From contig CBDDLT010000019.1 in NCBI GenBank assembly GCA_965230755.1, positions 1 to 64,000 of the forward strand: 64,000 bases of DNA, read 5' to 3'. The notes beneath the pieces are model-generated. The model searched no databases, was not told the DNA's origin, and saw only the letters and a program-made list of their open reading frames with translations. Position 1 is the first letter of the stretch, and each line of letters begins with the position of its first letter. The DNA comes from DATFJT01 sp965230755 (GTDB lineage: Bacteria; Bacteroidota; Bacteroidia; Chitinophagales; Saprospiraceae). The translations under genes were made by a program, and so were the position numbers. Positions 26,127-35,553 of the stretch are shown in pieces.

Positions 26127-28589
26127 ATGAAAGAAAAGATTTATTCCCTTCTATTTCTTAGTTTAATGATCTTCCTCCAAAACCATGAAATGATTGCTCA
26201 GGAAAATACCAATGCCTGGCAGTCCCCGGATGAGGATATCCTAAAAATCCTTCACGCACCACAATTGCCCAGAACCTCTATATCTCCGACCAAAACACAT
26301 ATGCTCTTGTCTGATCCCATTATTTATCCAAGTTTGTCTGAATTGGCAGGTCCTATGCTCAAACTGGCCGGAACAAGAGTGAATCCTAAGAACAACTACT
26401 ATCACGGAAGGCACGGTGGTACTTCGCCACGAATTCTAACTATAGAAAATGGTAATACTGTAGCCTTGAATATCCCGGATAAAGCGGAGGTTTTATCCAC
26501 TTATTGGGCAGTAGATGGTCAACGCTTTGCTTTAGCTGTCGGATTTGAAGACAGGGTTGAACTGTGGATGGGTGACATCAATGGAAATGTCGAAAAAGTT
26601 CCTGATGTGATTCTCAACCCCTTAATGGATAGTGCAGTCAAATGGTTTCCCGATCAGGAACGAATCCTGGTAAGAAAGATAGGAGATCGTGGAGCAGCTC
26701 CACAGAAACCTAGCATGCCTAAGGGACCAAAGATCCTGGAAGATGCCGGGGCTTCTGCCAGATCGACCTATGAAGCAAGGAATTTGCTCGAAACTGCCCA
26801 CGACGATGAGCTTTTCAGTTATTATATGCAGTCTGAATTGGCCGTTTATAATACCAAGACAAAAAAGACAGAAGTCATTGGACCTTCAGCCATCTATATG
26901 TATGCTGGAATATCTCCTGATGGAAACTATATTCTTGTAGAAAGATTAAAAGAACCATGGTCACATGAAGTTGCTTGGTGGAGATTTGCCAATGACGCTG
27001 AAGTATGGACTCCTCAAGGACAACTGGTCAAGACGATAGTCAATCAGCCATTGGCCAATGAAGTACCCATTCACGGTGTTATCACAGGCCCACGATATAT
27101 AAGCTGGCAGCCAACTGCTCCTCATACCTTGTTCTGGAGAGAGGCATTAGATGGTGGTAATCCCGTGGCTGAAGCCGATTTTAGAGACCGTCTGGTGAGT
27201 TGGGAAGCACCATTTAAGGGTGAACCGAAAGAAGTATTTAAAGCAGAACACAGAATTCAAGCTACCATGTGGGGTGAGAAAGATGGTATGTTAATGGTCT
27301 ATCAAAGAGAACGCATGAAAAGATGGCGTTATGTCTGGCTGTTGGATGTTGACAAGGGTACATCGAAGTTATGGTTTGACTTGGACGAGAACGATAGATA
27401 CAATGATCCTGGTTATCCGCTTTATACTCAAATGGCCAATGGAAAAAGTGCCATCAAGATAGAAAACGGCTCCATGTATTTCCGCGGACGTGGAGGTAGT
27501 AAAGAAGGGGATAGACCATTTGTAGATCGCAGAAACATTGAGACCGGTGATGTTGAGAGGATATTTAGATGTGGAAAGGATAAATACGAATACTTTGTCG
27601 GTTTCGGAAAGGACCCCAATCGTTTTATCATGAGTTCTGAGTCCTCTACTTCTGTTCCGAATTTTTACATGGCTTCATTGGGAAGTACGATTAAAGCTGA
27701 GTCGGGAGAAGGAACCAGAGCTATTACCAAAAAGCCGATCACCAATTTTGAGGATCCAAGCCCGGAATTGCGTCAGATCAAGAACGAAATTGTCCAGTAC
27801 AAAAGAGACGATGGTGTCGAGTTGAGCTTTCAGTTGCTCTTACCTCCCGGTTATAAAGAGGGAACCAGAGTTCCAACCGTTGTCTATGCTTATCCCCTAG
27901 AATATTCCGGGGCCAAAACTGCTGGACAAGTGAGAGGCTCTTCAAGTCGATTCATGCGCATTTGGGGTGCATCGCACAAATACTTCCTTATGAGAGGATA
28001 CGCTGTACTAGATAATACGGCTATGCCCATGATTGGTGATCCAGAAACAGTATATGATTCTTTTGTTCCGCAATTGGTCTCTGATGCAGAAGCAGCGGTA
28101 GAAAAAGCCGTAGAAATGGGCATTGCCGATCCGGATCGAATAGGTATTATCGGTCATAGCCATGGTGGCTTGATGGTAGGAAACTTATTGGCGCATACTG
28201 ATTTGTTCTGTGCTGGTATCGCTCGAAGTGGTTCTTATAACAAGACCAATCAGCCCTTTGGATTCCAAGGAGAGCGACGTTCTCTATTCGAAGCGACCAA
28301 GTCGTATATCGACTGCTCCCCTACTTTCTTTGCCGACAAAGTCAACGAACCAATATTGATCATTCACGGTGATGACGATTCTAATCCTGGAACCTTAACC
28401 TTCCAATCAGAAGTATTTTATGAGGCCATTAGAGGTTCTGGAGGAACGGCAAGGTTAGTATTACTGCCTTTTGAGGATCACGGTTATAGAGCTAAAGAAT
28501 CCATAGAACATGTTCTTTGGGAGCAGTTGAACTGGTTTGACAAATACGTCAAGAACAGAGAGGTCATGGATGAAGCGAAAAAAGAATAA
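26127..28589 (+). CDS. Secreted S9-family prolyl oligopeptidase-like peptidase
   Basis: An 820-residue serine peptidase with a signal peptide (to ~25). An N-terminal beta-propeller region (~60-540) precedes an alpha/beta-hydrolase domain. The catalytic triad is readable: Ser678 in GHSHGG, Asp749 or Asp750 in HGDDDSNPG, and His785 in FEDHGYRAKES. The order and spacing are those of the S9 family that cleaves short peptides, often after proline or as dipeptidyl/acylaminoacyl peptidase. The gene appears to be monocistronic; the 217 bases upstream show no clear promoter match. Confidence 0.9.
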   Translation: MKEKIYSLLFLSLMIFLQNHEMIAQENTNAWQSPDEDILKILHAPQLPRTSISPTKTHMLLSDPIIYPSLSELAGPMLKLAGTRVNPKNNYYHGRHGGTSPRILTIENGNTVALNIPDKAEVLSTYWAVDGQRFALAVGFEDRVELWMGDINGNVEKVPDVILNPLMDSAVKWFPDQERILVRKIGDRGAAPQKPSMPKGPKILEDAGASARSTYEARNLLETAHDDELFSYYMQSELAVYNTKTKKTEVIGPSAIYMYAGISPDGNYILVERLKEPWSHEVAWWRFANDAEVWTPQGQLVKTIVNQPLANEVPIHGVITGPRYISWQPTAPHTLFWREALDGGNPVAEADFRDRLVSWEAPFKGEPKEVFKAEHRIQATMWGEKDGMLMVYQRERMKRWRYVWLLDVDKGTSKLWFDLDENDRYNDPGYPLYTQMANGKSAIKIENGSMYFRGRGGSKEGDRPFVDRRNIETGDVERIFRCGKDKYEYFVGFGKDPNRFIMSSESSTSVPNFYMASLGSTIKAESGEGTRAITKKPITNFEDPSPELRQIKNEIVQYKRDDGVELSFQLLLPPGYKEGTRVPTVVYAYPLEYSGAKTAGQVRGSSSRFMRIWGASHKYFLMRGYAVLDNTAMPMIGDPETVYDSFVPQLVSDAEAAVEKAVEMGIADPDRIGIIGHSHGGLMVGNLLAHTDLFCAGIARSGSYNKTNQPFGFQGERRSLFEATKSYIDCSPTFFADKVNEPILIIHGDDDSNPGTLTFQSEVFYEAIRGSGGTARLVLLPFEDHGYRAKESIEHVLWEQLNWFDKYVKNREVMDEAKKE

Positions 28590-28643
28590 AACCTAACAAA
28601 TCTCGAGTTTCCTATATTGCAGTTTATATAATAAAATTCTGCA

Positions 28644-29156
28644 ATGCAAAGAGAATTGAAAAAGCTGATCATTATAGGAAGCTCAAGAAAAAATGGCGAA
28701 ACTAAAAAAGTAGTCGACGAACTAATTCGGATCTCCAATTGGGATTTGATTGATTTATTGGATCACAAAATCTCATACTACGACTACGAACATATGAATC
28801 GGGATGATGACTTCATCGACTTGATGAAGCGAATCATTAATGGCTATGATGTAATAATTATTGCTACCCCAGTCTACTGGTACTCCATGAGTGGAATCAT
28901 GAAAGTCTTCTTTGACAGAATCAGTGATCTGCTCACTATAGAGAAGGACCTAGGTAGAAAGCTCAGAGGTAAATACATGGCAGTAATTAGCAGTTCCAAT
29001 GGCAATAATCTAGGGGATTTTTTCTGGCTTCCTTTCAAGGAATCAGCCAACTATTTAGGAATGCATTATATAACTGATTTGCATACCTATGATGGAAAGA
29101 TGGATGTGGATGGAATTAGAAAATTTTGGGAAACTGTTGAACAAAAAACAAGCTGA
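28644..29156 (+). CDS. NAD(P)H-dependent FMN reductase / flavodoxin-fold oxidoreductase
   Basis: A 170-residue protein with the flavodoxin-like fold of the NADPH-dependent FMN reductase family. The phosphate-binding loop GSSRKNGETKKVVDEL (12-27) and the ATPVYWYSMSGIMKVFFDR segment (~74-93) bind FMN. It is cytoplasmic with no signal peptide. The substrate (quinone, azo, nitro or metal reduction) is not evident. It lies 54 bases after the S9 peptidase and 46 before an esterase. Confidence 0.88.
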   Translation: MQRELKKLIIIGSSRKNGETKKVVDELIRISNWDLIDLLDHKISYYDYEHMNRDDDFIDLMKRIINGYDVIIIATPVYWYSMSGIMKVFFDRISDLLTIEKDLGRKLRGKYMAVISSSNGNNLGDFFWLPFKESANYLGMHYITDLHTYDGKMDVDGIRKFWETVEQKTS

Positions 29157-29202
29157 TGAATAACTGAGAATAGAGATAAATCGAATAAAAAACCAAAATC
29201 AA

Positions 29203-30303
29203 ATGAAAGAATTATTAATTGTGCTAGCCGCGCTGGCCTTTTGTGTTTTTACCAAGTCTCAAGATAGAACCGAATACCATGTTCTCAACTCTGAACATCT
29301 GTCGGAATCCCGGGCCATTAACATTTCACTACCACCTAACTACCATTCCAATAATAAGACCTATCCGGTGCTCTATGTTTTGGACGGTGAATACGCTTTC
29401 GACTATGCCACAGGATCTGTTCAATTTCTGGCCAATGACTTCAATTACTTGCCTGAAATGATCGTTGTAGGGATTCCAAATACCGATCGGCTGAGAGACT
29501 TTTATGTCACCTTTGAAGAAGACGGAGAGTACATCTCCTTCATTAATTTCTTAGAACATGAAGTATTCCTTTTTCTCTCGGAAAATTACAGAGTCAACGA
29601 TTTTCGGGTTTTATACGGCTGGTCTTCAGCGGCCGGAATTTGCAGTTACATCATGGTGAAGCGCCCGGCGTTGGTGGATGGATACATCATGACTGGATTT
29701 GGAATTGGACCAAAAACTGAAAAATTCATCAAAGAAAATCTTCCGGATAAATTCGATAAAAGAAAATATATGTATGCTAATGTCGAAGGAGAGGAACCTA
29801 GAAAATCCGGTCTGTTGAGATATCGACAACTCCTTTCGGATATGGATCCCAAAAACATGGACTGGAAATGTGAAATTGAAGAACATTCGGATCATGTGGA
29901 TGCCATGGCCCAAGGCATTTATTCCGGATTGAAACATATCTTTTCCGAGTTTTACCCACCCAATGAGATTAAAACGGGGGGCTATCAAGCATTTCTGAAT
30001 TATTACGACAAAATCAAACCTGACTACTGGGATGATCTCTACATTCCGGTTGGAGCAATCAATGAAACTGCTTGGTTGTTTCTGGACAAGGACTTATCTC
30101 AAGATGCCATTGATTTATTAAAATACGGCATATCTGTTCATCCCGAATCTGCTACCCTCTGCGGAAGTTTGGCGGAATTGTATCAAATACAATCCAATGT
30201 TCCCATGGCAAAAAAGTACTTCAAAAAGGCCATAAATAACTCTTCCGATAGTCCTGCTGATTATTTGAAGTATGAGGTTTTGTTAAGGGGTTTGGGGGAG
30301 TAA
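29203..30303 (+). CDS. Exported alpha/beta-hydrolase (esterase D/Fes-like) with C-terminal TPR
   Basis: The 366-residue protein has a signal peptide (to ~20) and an esterase-D-type hydrolase domain (~25-260). The core includes YPVLYVLDGEYAF, the nucleophile motif GWSSAAG (Gly-x-Ser-x-Ala rather than Gly-x-Ser-x-Gly), and a likely catalytic His in EEHSDHVDAM. Residues ~275-366 resemble one or two TPR units (AIDLLKYGISVHPESATLCG, then AELYQI). Related proteins hydrolyse acyl or siderophore esters. The position downstream of the metal-regulated receptor is suggestive but not close enough to claim an iron role. Confidence 0.82.
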   Translation: MKELLIVLAALAFCVFTKSQDRTEYHVLNSEHLSESRAINISLPPNYHSNNKTYPVLYVLDGEYAFDYATGSVQFLANDFNYLPEMIVVGIPNTDRLRDFYVTFEEDGEYISFINFLEHEVFLFLSENYRVNDFRVLYGWSSAAGICSYIMVKRPALVDGYIMTGFGIGPKTEKFIKENLPDKFDKRKYMYANVEGEEPRKSGLLRYRQLLSDMDPKNMDWKCEIEEHSDHVDAMAQGIYSGLKHIFSEFYPPNEIKTGGYQAFLNYYDKIKPDYWDDLYIPVGAINETAWLFLDKDLSQDAIDLLKYGISVHPESATLCGSLAELYQIQSNVPMAKKYFKKAINNSSDSPADYLKYEVLLRGLGE

Positions 30304-30728
30304 TGCTACATCCTAGAGTTTATTTTATCTACTGTATGTAACAAAAGTTATATGCCTTGTTTCCATAATACTTTGTAATTTAAGCTACCCAAAGAACGAT
30401 TACAAAACTTGAAGAATGAGCAATGATGTCTGCGCATCAATTTGATCTAATCATCGGAATTTTCACAAGACTAGAATTAAGCGTTTATAAACGTTTGAAA
30501 CGTTTATGTGATAGTTATTATGAAAATAACATGGTATAGTTGCTGATATAAACATGTTCTCTGCAAGCCACCCCACCCGCAGCAGCAAAGAGTTCTATCG
30601 CACACATTGCTGCTTCTGCCAACCCAAAAATTGAAAATCACAAAAAAATGGCCATAACACTTTGATAAACAGCAAAATAAAAGAAGTAATTATAAGTAAC
30701 TGATGGTTAAATAACTTTGTACTTAAAT
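30304..30728. other. 425-bp intergenic region at the left edge of the accessory segment
   Basis: No convincing gene is seen. The centre has a GC-richer stretch with a perfect 8-base inverted repeat, AGCAGCAA (30581-30588) and TTGCTGCT (30607-30614), set in AT-rich DNA. A -7-like TAACTTTG lies at 30712-30719, immediately before the Liv operon. No integrase or attachment-site pair was recognised. Confidence 0.5.
30712..30719 (+). promoter_or_regulatory. -7 promoter element of the accessory operon
   Basis: TAACTTTG matches TAnnTTTG and ends 9 bases before the preferred ATG of the first permease gene, which implies a nearly leaderless transcript. A -33 TTTG is not visible at standard spacing. 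Confidence 0.45.
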
Positions 30729-31604
30729 ATGGAGATATATCTTCAAATAATATTGAACAGTATCTGTTCCGGGCTTGTTTTGAGTTTGGTGGCCATTGGT
30801 TTTTCTTATATTTTCTATGTTACTAAAGTGTTTCATTTGGCTCATGCTTCCATGTATGCAATGAGCGGATTGACCACATGGGCTATGTACCAGGTAACTA
30901 GTTCCTTTCTTGTTTCATTGGCAGCATCAATTATGCTAAGCTTAATGCTTATCGTTCTCATTGAAAAGTTGGTTTACCTTCCACTCTATTTATCGAAGGC
31001 AGATCAAAGTATCTCACTAATATCATCAATGGGTATTTACGTTGTACTAGTAAACCTATTGGCCTTGATTTTTGGGAATGAAAACAAAGTACTTGATGTC
31101 GGAGGTGAAGCTTTGGCTTTTGGTAAAGTGTTAATGACACCAGCTCAAAAATGGCAGTTTGCTGCCAGTGCCATAGCCATAGTCATGAGCTTCCTTGTTT
31201 TGAAAAGGAAAAACTTAAACTTGGATCTTAGAGCTGTTTCTGATTCAGATCTTATTTCCTCAATACTGGGAATAAATATAAGATCGAGACGAATGTATGC
31301 TTTACTTTTCGGAACAATTCTCGTGTCCTTGGCAAGTTGGCTAAAGACCATAGAAGTTGGTATTGAGCCTCACTCAGGTATGACCTTAGTTTTAACAGCA
31401 GCGGTAGTTTCTATTCTCGTAACACGACTGAATGTATTTCTCATCCTTGCAGGAGCCATAGTATTGAGCATAGTACAAAACGTCATAGAATGGAATCTCA
31501 ATGCGCAATGGAGGGATGGACTAACTTTTTTCGCGTTGCTACTAGTCATATTATTTAAGACAGAAGGATTGATCAGCTACAATTTAAGAAGAGATACGGC
31601 ATGA
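30729..31604 (+). CDS. Branched-chain-amino-acid-type ABC transporter permease (LivH-like)
   Basis: A 291-residue inner-membrane permease with about eight hydrophobic segments and the LivH-family features GFSYIFYVTKVFHLAHASMYAM and LGINIRSRRMYALLFG. It begins at ATG 30729; a TTG at 30717 is less likely. It is the first gene of a ten-gene unit in which most genes overlap by four bases (ATGA). LivH/LivM pairs transport branched-chain amino acids, but the family also includes importers of urea, amides and aromatic acids, so the substrate is open. Confidence 0.88.
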   Translation: MEIYLQIILNSICSGLVLSLVAIGFSYIFYVTKVFHLAHASMYAMSGLTTWAMYQVTSSFLVSLAASIMLSLMLIVLIEKLVYLPLYLSKADQSISLISSMGIYVVLVNLLALIFGNENKVLDVGGEALAFGKVLMTPAQKWQFAASAIAIVMSFLVLKRKNLNLDLRAVSDSDLISSILGINIRSRRMYALLFGTILVSLASWLKTIEVGIEPHSGMTLVLTAAVVSILVTRLNVFLILAGAIVLSIVQNVIEWNLNAQWRDGLTFFALLLVILFKTEGLISYNLRRDTA

Positions 31605-32470
31605 ATTATTACCTCCACATATTAGTCATGTTAGAAATCTATGCACTTCTTGCATTAAGTGCAAATCAAATGATTGGCACATCCGGTCTTTTGAATTTGT
31701 CGCATGCAGTGTTTTATGGCTTAGGAGCTTATACAACCTCCATCCTAACAACACAATTTGGCATAAGTTATTTTGGAAGTTGGATATGGATTCCTTCGGT
31801 TGTTTTAGTAGTTTCTCTATTTTACGCATACATAAGTTCAAAAGTTCGCGAACTGTATTTTAGTTTAGCGTCTTTGACAATTCAGGTCATTTTCTTTTCA
31901 ACGATATTCAATTGGATTAACCTTACTAAAGGACCTTATGGCATTCCGGGTATCGGCCAACCGGAACTGTTTGGCTATTCAATTTCTGACCCGGTTGCTT
32001 ACTCTGTCTTTGGCTTTATTGTGTTGGCCATCGCTATTGGTGGTTTCTATTTTCTTAACAGTAGTAGGTTAAATCTATTAATTCAAGCAACGAGAGATGA
32101 CGAAATTGCTCTGACGAACCTTGGAATTAACCCCAAAGGATATCGCTTCACCAGCATTTTTATTTCAGCATTTTTGGCAGCTTTGGCAGGGAGCATGTAT
32201 GCAGGCTATACCACATACATCGATCCTACCTCATTCACTTTGGACGAATCCATTTTGATTTTAAGTATTGTTCTTATTGGTGGAATCGGTAGTTATAAGG
32301 GTGCAATTATTGGTGCCGCTATATATGTTTTACTTCCGGAACTGGTCAAGATGGTACAAATTCCGGATGAATATGCTGCCAACTTAAGAATGGTAATCTT
32401 CGGCTTACTACTGATTACAATAGTTCGGTTTCGACCTAAAGGAATATTGGGTAAACCATATCTTTCATGA
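31601..32470 (+). CDS. Branched-chain-amino-acid-type ABC transporter permease (LivM-like)
   Basis: A 289-residue membrane protein, the second permease of the Liv-type importer. LivM signatures are GLLNLSHAVFYGLGAYT near the N-terminus, the TRDDEIALTNLGINPKGYR loop that contacts the ATPases, and GGIGSYKGAIIGA. It overlaps both neighbouring genes by four bases, indicating translational coupling. Confidence 0.9.
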   Translation: MNYYLHILVMLEIYALLALSANQMIGTSGLLNLSHAVFYGLGAYTTSILTTQFGISYFGSWIWIPSVVLVVSLFYAYISSKVRELYFSLASLTIQVIFFSTIFNWINLTKGPYGIPGIGQPELFGYSISDPVAYSVFGFIVLAIAIGGFYFLNSSRLNLLIQATRDDEIALTNLGINPKGYRFTSIFISAFLAALAGSMYAGYTTYIDPTSFTLDESILILSIVLIGGIGSYKGAIIGAAIYVLLPELVKMVQIPDEYAANLRMVIFGLLLITIVRFRPKGILGKPYLS

Positions 32471-33102
32471 GTACATTGTTAAACATATCGAATCTGTACA
32501 AAGCCTTTGGTGGTAATCGACTATTGGAAAATGTCAGTTTGGAGCTGAGCAACAGTACAGTTAGTTTGCTGACCGGTGACAATGGGACGGGCAAATCAAC
32601 ATTATTCAATATTATCACAGGTTATGATAAAGCGGATAAAGGAAGTATTCAATTTGAAGGAAAAAATGTAGAAGGAAATAGTCCGGTATATCTCTCAAAA
32701 AAGGGGGTTTCCAGGCTTTTTCAAACGCCTCGTGTATTTCAAAATCTGACTATAGAGCAGAATTTAAAGATAGCTACTAAGGATATATCGCCGGGCTCTT
32801 TGGGATTATTAGAACTACTTGGTCTAAGAAAGCACTTGAAAGCCACCTCAGGAAATTTATCATTTGGTCAACAGAAGCTGGTGTCGTTTTGTACCATTTT
32901 AGCATCAAGGCCAAAACTAATATTACTGGATGAGCCGCTTGCCGGATTAGCAAATAGTATCATCCCAATTGTAAAAGCTGAGATATACAGATTAAAGAAA
33001 AATGGTGTGACTTTTTTTATAATCGAACACAGGAAAGAAAGCCTCCGCGATTTATGTGATAAAGAATATTGTTTAATGAATCAGAAAATCGTGCAGCTAT
33101 GA
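32467..33102 (+). CDS. ABC transporter ATP-binding protein (LivG-like, short)
   Basis: A 211-residue ATPase of the Liv-type importer. Walker A is GDNGTGKST (37-45), the signature is LSFGQ (131-135) in place of LSGGQ, and Walker B is LLDEP (153-157). The switch His is in FFIIEH. It is about 40 residues shorter than common LivG proteins and lacks part of the usual loop after Walker B. It pairs with the following ATPase and the two permeases. Confidence 0.88.
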   Translation: MSTLLNISNLYKAFGGNRLLENVSLELSNSTVSLLTGDNGTGKSTLFNIITGYDKADKGSIQFEGKNVEGNSPVYLSKKGVSRLFQTPRVFQNLTIEQNLKIATKDISPGSLGLLELLGLRKHLKATSGNLSFGQQKLVSFCTILASRPKLILLDEPLAGLANSIIPIVKAEIYRLKKNGVTFFIIEHRKESLRDLCDKEYCLMNQKIVQL

Positions 33103-33734
33103 AAGCACCCGTTTTAGAACTATGCATGGTATCATCAGGATACCACAACAAAGAAGTAATTTCCAACATCTCGTTTTCGTTATTTGAAGGTGAGAGACTA
33201 TTGGTTTTAGGGAACAATGGCAGTGGAAAAAGCACTTTGCTTAAAACTATAGCACGTATAATTAATGACAACTCAGGGGATGTTAGCTATAAGGGTATAT
33301 CACTAAACGATAAACGGACGGATGAGTTGCCAAGTATGGGTATATCTTACTTTAAACAAGGAGGTTTGGTTATTCCTACTTTAACCATTGCCGAACACTT
33401 AATTCTTGCACTAAAAGGGAAGCATGAAGCCGATAAAGATGCGTTACTCAAAAGGGCATATAGGATATTCCCACAACTCGAGAGTAAAAATGATGTACGA
33501 GCCGGTAATTTATCCGGTGGTCAACGCTTAGCCCTAAGTTGTGCTGTCCTAATATGTCAGGATACCAATTTATGGCTCTTAGATGAACCACTAGCTGGTC
33601 TAGATAGAGAAAAAGGCAAAGTGATGACTAAATTTGTAAATAAAGAAATAAATAAAACTATGGTAATTGTTGAACATAGTGAAACGAAGATTAATTATTC
33701 TAAAATATTAAAAATGGATACAGATGAAGGTTAA
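33099..33734 (+). CDS. ABC transporter ATP-binding protein (LivF-like)
   Basis: A 211-residue ATPase with Walker A GNNGSGKST (38-46), signature LSGGQ (138-142), Walker B LLDEP (160-164) and a switch His in VIVEH. The ATG at 33099 overlaps the previous stop codon (ATGA); a TTG further upstream is not needed. Together with the LivG-like ATPase it powers the importer. The next gene, encoding the binding protein, starts 11 bases before this one ends. Confidence 0.88.
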   Translation: MKAPVLELCMVSSGYHNKEVISNISFSLFEGERLLVLGNNGSGKSTLLKTIARIINDNSGDVSYKGISLNDKRTDELPSMGISYFKQGGLVIPTLTIAEHLILALKGKHEADKDALLKRAYRIFPQLESKNDVRAGNLSGGQRLALSCAVLICQDTNLWLLDEPLAGLDREKGKVMTKFVNKEINKTMVIVEHSETKINYSKILKMDTDEG

Positions 33735-34815
33735 TTATCTAATTTATATTTTGTTGACAACCATTATCATTGGTGGATGCAACAATCAAACGAAAAAGGA
33801 ATCAGAAAGCCACACAATTTCAGCCATTCTTTCTCTTTCTGGTAACGCATCAACATTAGGGGAATACGCAAAACACGGAATAGAACTAGCGGTTAAAGAA
33901 AAAAATAATTCAGGCGGATTGCTTGGTAAACCAATTAAAGTTGAATTTGGTGACTCACAATCCCTGCCAAAAGAAGGAGTTAATATAGTACAGAAACATT
34001 TAAATCAATTTGACCCTCTCTTGGTTTACAGTCAGCTAAGCTCAATTAGTCTAGCGGTTAAGCCTATAACGGAGAAAGAGAATAAACTAATGTTTGCATT
34101 ATCCGGTGCTGACAATTTACTTTCATCTTCAAACTCAACATTTAGAAACTGGCTGCCCCCTTTAGAGACAGCAAAAGAGCTTACTAGGTTGATGAAGGAT
34201 TCTCTTAGCATTAAGGAGTTCGGAATTTTATTCTCGAACGGTGAGTTTTCTAGAAGCATGAAGGATGCCGCAGTATCTCAAGGCCAAAAACTCGGAATGA
34301 ATATTCAATTCACTGAAATATATGACGAGACTGGCTCCGAATTTAAAACGACTGTATTGAAATGTCTTAGCAAAAATCCGAGGAATATTTATGTAGTAGG
34401 GATTGGAAAAAGTTTGGGTACAATTATTCGAGAATTGCGAGATAACGGATTCAATGGTACTATTCTTGGAGATGCAACAATGAGTCTCCCTGATGTTAAA
34501 AATACGGCAGGATCAACAATATCTGGTGCGTACTATATTGATTTTGGATTTTCTACCGACTCCAAACTTCAAAATACAGTTGAGTTTAGAGAAAGATTTG
34601 TAAATGAGTACTCAAAAGATCCTCAGACGTTGTCGGCAATATCTTATGACGCTATGAATATCATTTTTGATGCTGTTGAAAAAACTGGTAAAACTGAGTC
34701 AAAAGAACTCATTGCTTTTCTAAATAAAAATTATAATTATCAAGGGGTTTTTGGAGAAGTTAAAATATCCAATTTTGATATTATTTATCCAATGTCATTA
34801 AAGCAATACAAATAG
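33724..34815 (+). CDS. Liv-type periplasmic substrate-binding lipoprotein
   Basis: A 363-residue binding protein of the LivJ/LivK (type I periplasmic binding) class. A lipobox ending in GGC gives acylated Cys19, followed by the class motif AILSLSGNASTLGEYAKHGIEL (family pattern, shown in part) and VEFGDSQSLPKEGVN. The hinge and second lobe follow (IYVVGIGKSLGTIIREL; ISYDAMNIIFDAVEKTG). It completes the ABC importer. The ligand pocket is too divergent to name a substrate, and the lack of an ordinary LivK-type disulfide argues for a non-standard one. Confidence 0.86.
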   Translation: MKVNYLIYILLTTIIIGGCNNQTKKESESHTISAILSLSGNASTLGEYAKHGIELAVKEKNNSGGLLGKPIKVEFGDSQSLPKEGVNIVQKHLNQFDPLLVYSQLSSISLAVKPITEKENKLMFALSGADNLLSSSNSTFRNWLPPLETAKELTRLMKDSLSIKEFGILFSNGEFSRSMKDAAVSQGQKLGMNIQFTEIYDETGSEFKTTVLKCLSKNPRNIYVVGIGKSLGTIIRELRDNGFNGTILGDATMSLPDVKNTAGSTISGAYYIDFGFSTDSKLQNTVEFRERFVNEYSKDPQTLSAISYDAMNIIFDAVEKTGKTESKELIAFLNKNYNYQGVFGEVKISNFDIIYPMSLKQYK

Positions 34816-34833
34816 CAAATTTATCCATTTCCA

Positions 34834-35553
34834 ATGAGGTGTAATATTTTAAGGTCCTATAAAATTAAGAATGAAAGCAACATTTCGTTGCTTAATCAGG
34901 CGATTGAATTAATAGAAGGGCATATCCTATTTACAAACGAATTCTTTACAGGTTATGAAAAAAGAACTATCAGTCCAAGAGTTGAGCATAAATGGTTATT
35001 GCAAAGGACCTTTCTTTCAAAGAACTTTCCAAGATATTATGCTAACATCATCTCTAAATCAAATGACTTAGAATTTATAAAACCGTTAGTTGATCAACTT
35101 TGGGAAGAGCTCGGCAACGGACATAATGGAAGAATTCACTATGACCAATTAGTTGAATCAATGAATATCTTAGGGATTAGCAATATTGAGATCTTTAGAG
35201 AGACTCCTGACAATGGTACCGTTAAAATGTTAGAAACATATCAGAAATGGACGAATCATGAAAACCCTATTGTTGGTGCTGGTGTTTTTGGTATCGCAAT
35301 AGAGCCTATAATATCAATGGACTGTCACTTGAGTATAAAAGGGCTAAGAACAAATCATAATCTAAGCGATGACGAAATTCGGTACTTTATTGATCACGAA
35401 GGACATGACTATCGGCATTCATATGAAATATTAGATGTTGTTTTTCCTCGAATTTCATGTGAAACAGAGATCAAATTGATATTACAAGGGACAAATGAGG
35501 TTCTTGATTCCAGAAATAATTTTTATAATTCAATTATAAAACAGTCAACATGA
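34834..35553 (+). CDS. Haem-oxygenase-like diiron oxidase (HDO/'iron-containing redox enzyme' family)
   Basis: A 239-residue all-helical protein of the TENA/PqqC/haem-oxygenase-like fold. Candidate metal ligands in the expected order are Glu91/Glu92 and His102 in WEELGNGHNGRIHYDQL, Glu157 in GIAIEPI, and the C-terminal H-x3-D-x2-H motif His188, Asp192, His195 (YFIDHEGHDYRH). HDO enzymes (UndA, BesC and SznF-type) use O2 for oxidative cleavage or N-oxygenation of small amines, fatty acids or amino acids. It is embedded in the Liv operon, 18 bases after the binding-protein gene and overlapping the next gene by four, so its substrate may be what the importer brings in. Confidence 0.72.
   Translation: MRCNILRSYKIKNESNISLLNQAIELIEGHILFTNEFFTGYEKRTISPRVEHKWLLQRTFLSKNFPRYYANIISKSNDLEFIKPLVDQLWEELGNGHNGRIHYDQLVESMNILGISNIEIFRETPDNGTVKMLETYQKWTNHENPIVGAGVFGIAIEPIISMDCHLSIKGLRTNHNLSDDEIRYFIDHEGHDYRHSYEILDVVFPRISCETEIKLILQGTNEVLDSRNNFYNSIIKQST

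Noticed and set aside
29203..30303. Assignment of the esterase as a siderophore esterase linked to the DtxR-type regulator
   Set aside because: It is several kilobases away, no operator was seen upstream, and the family includes many unrelated esterases.
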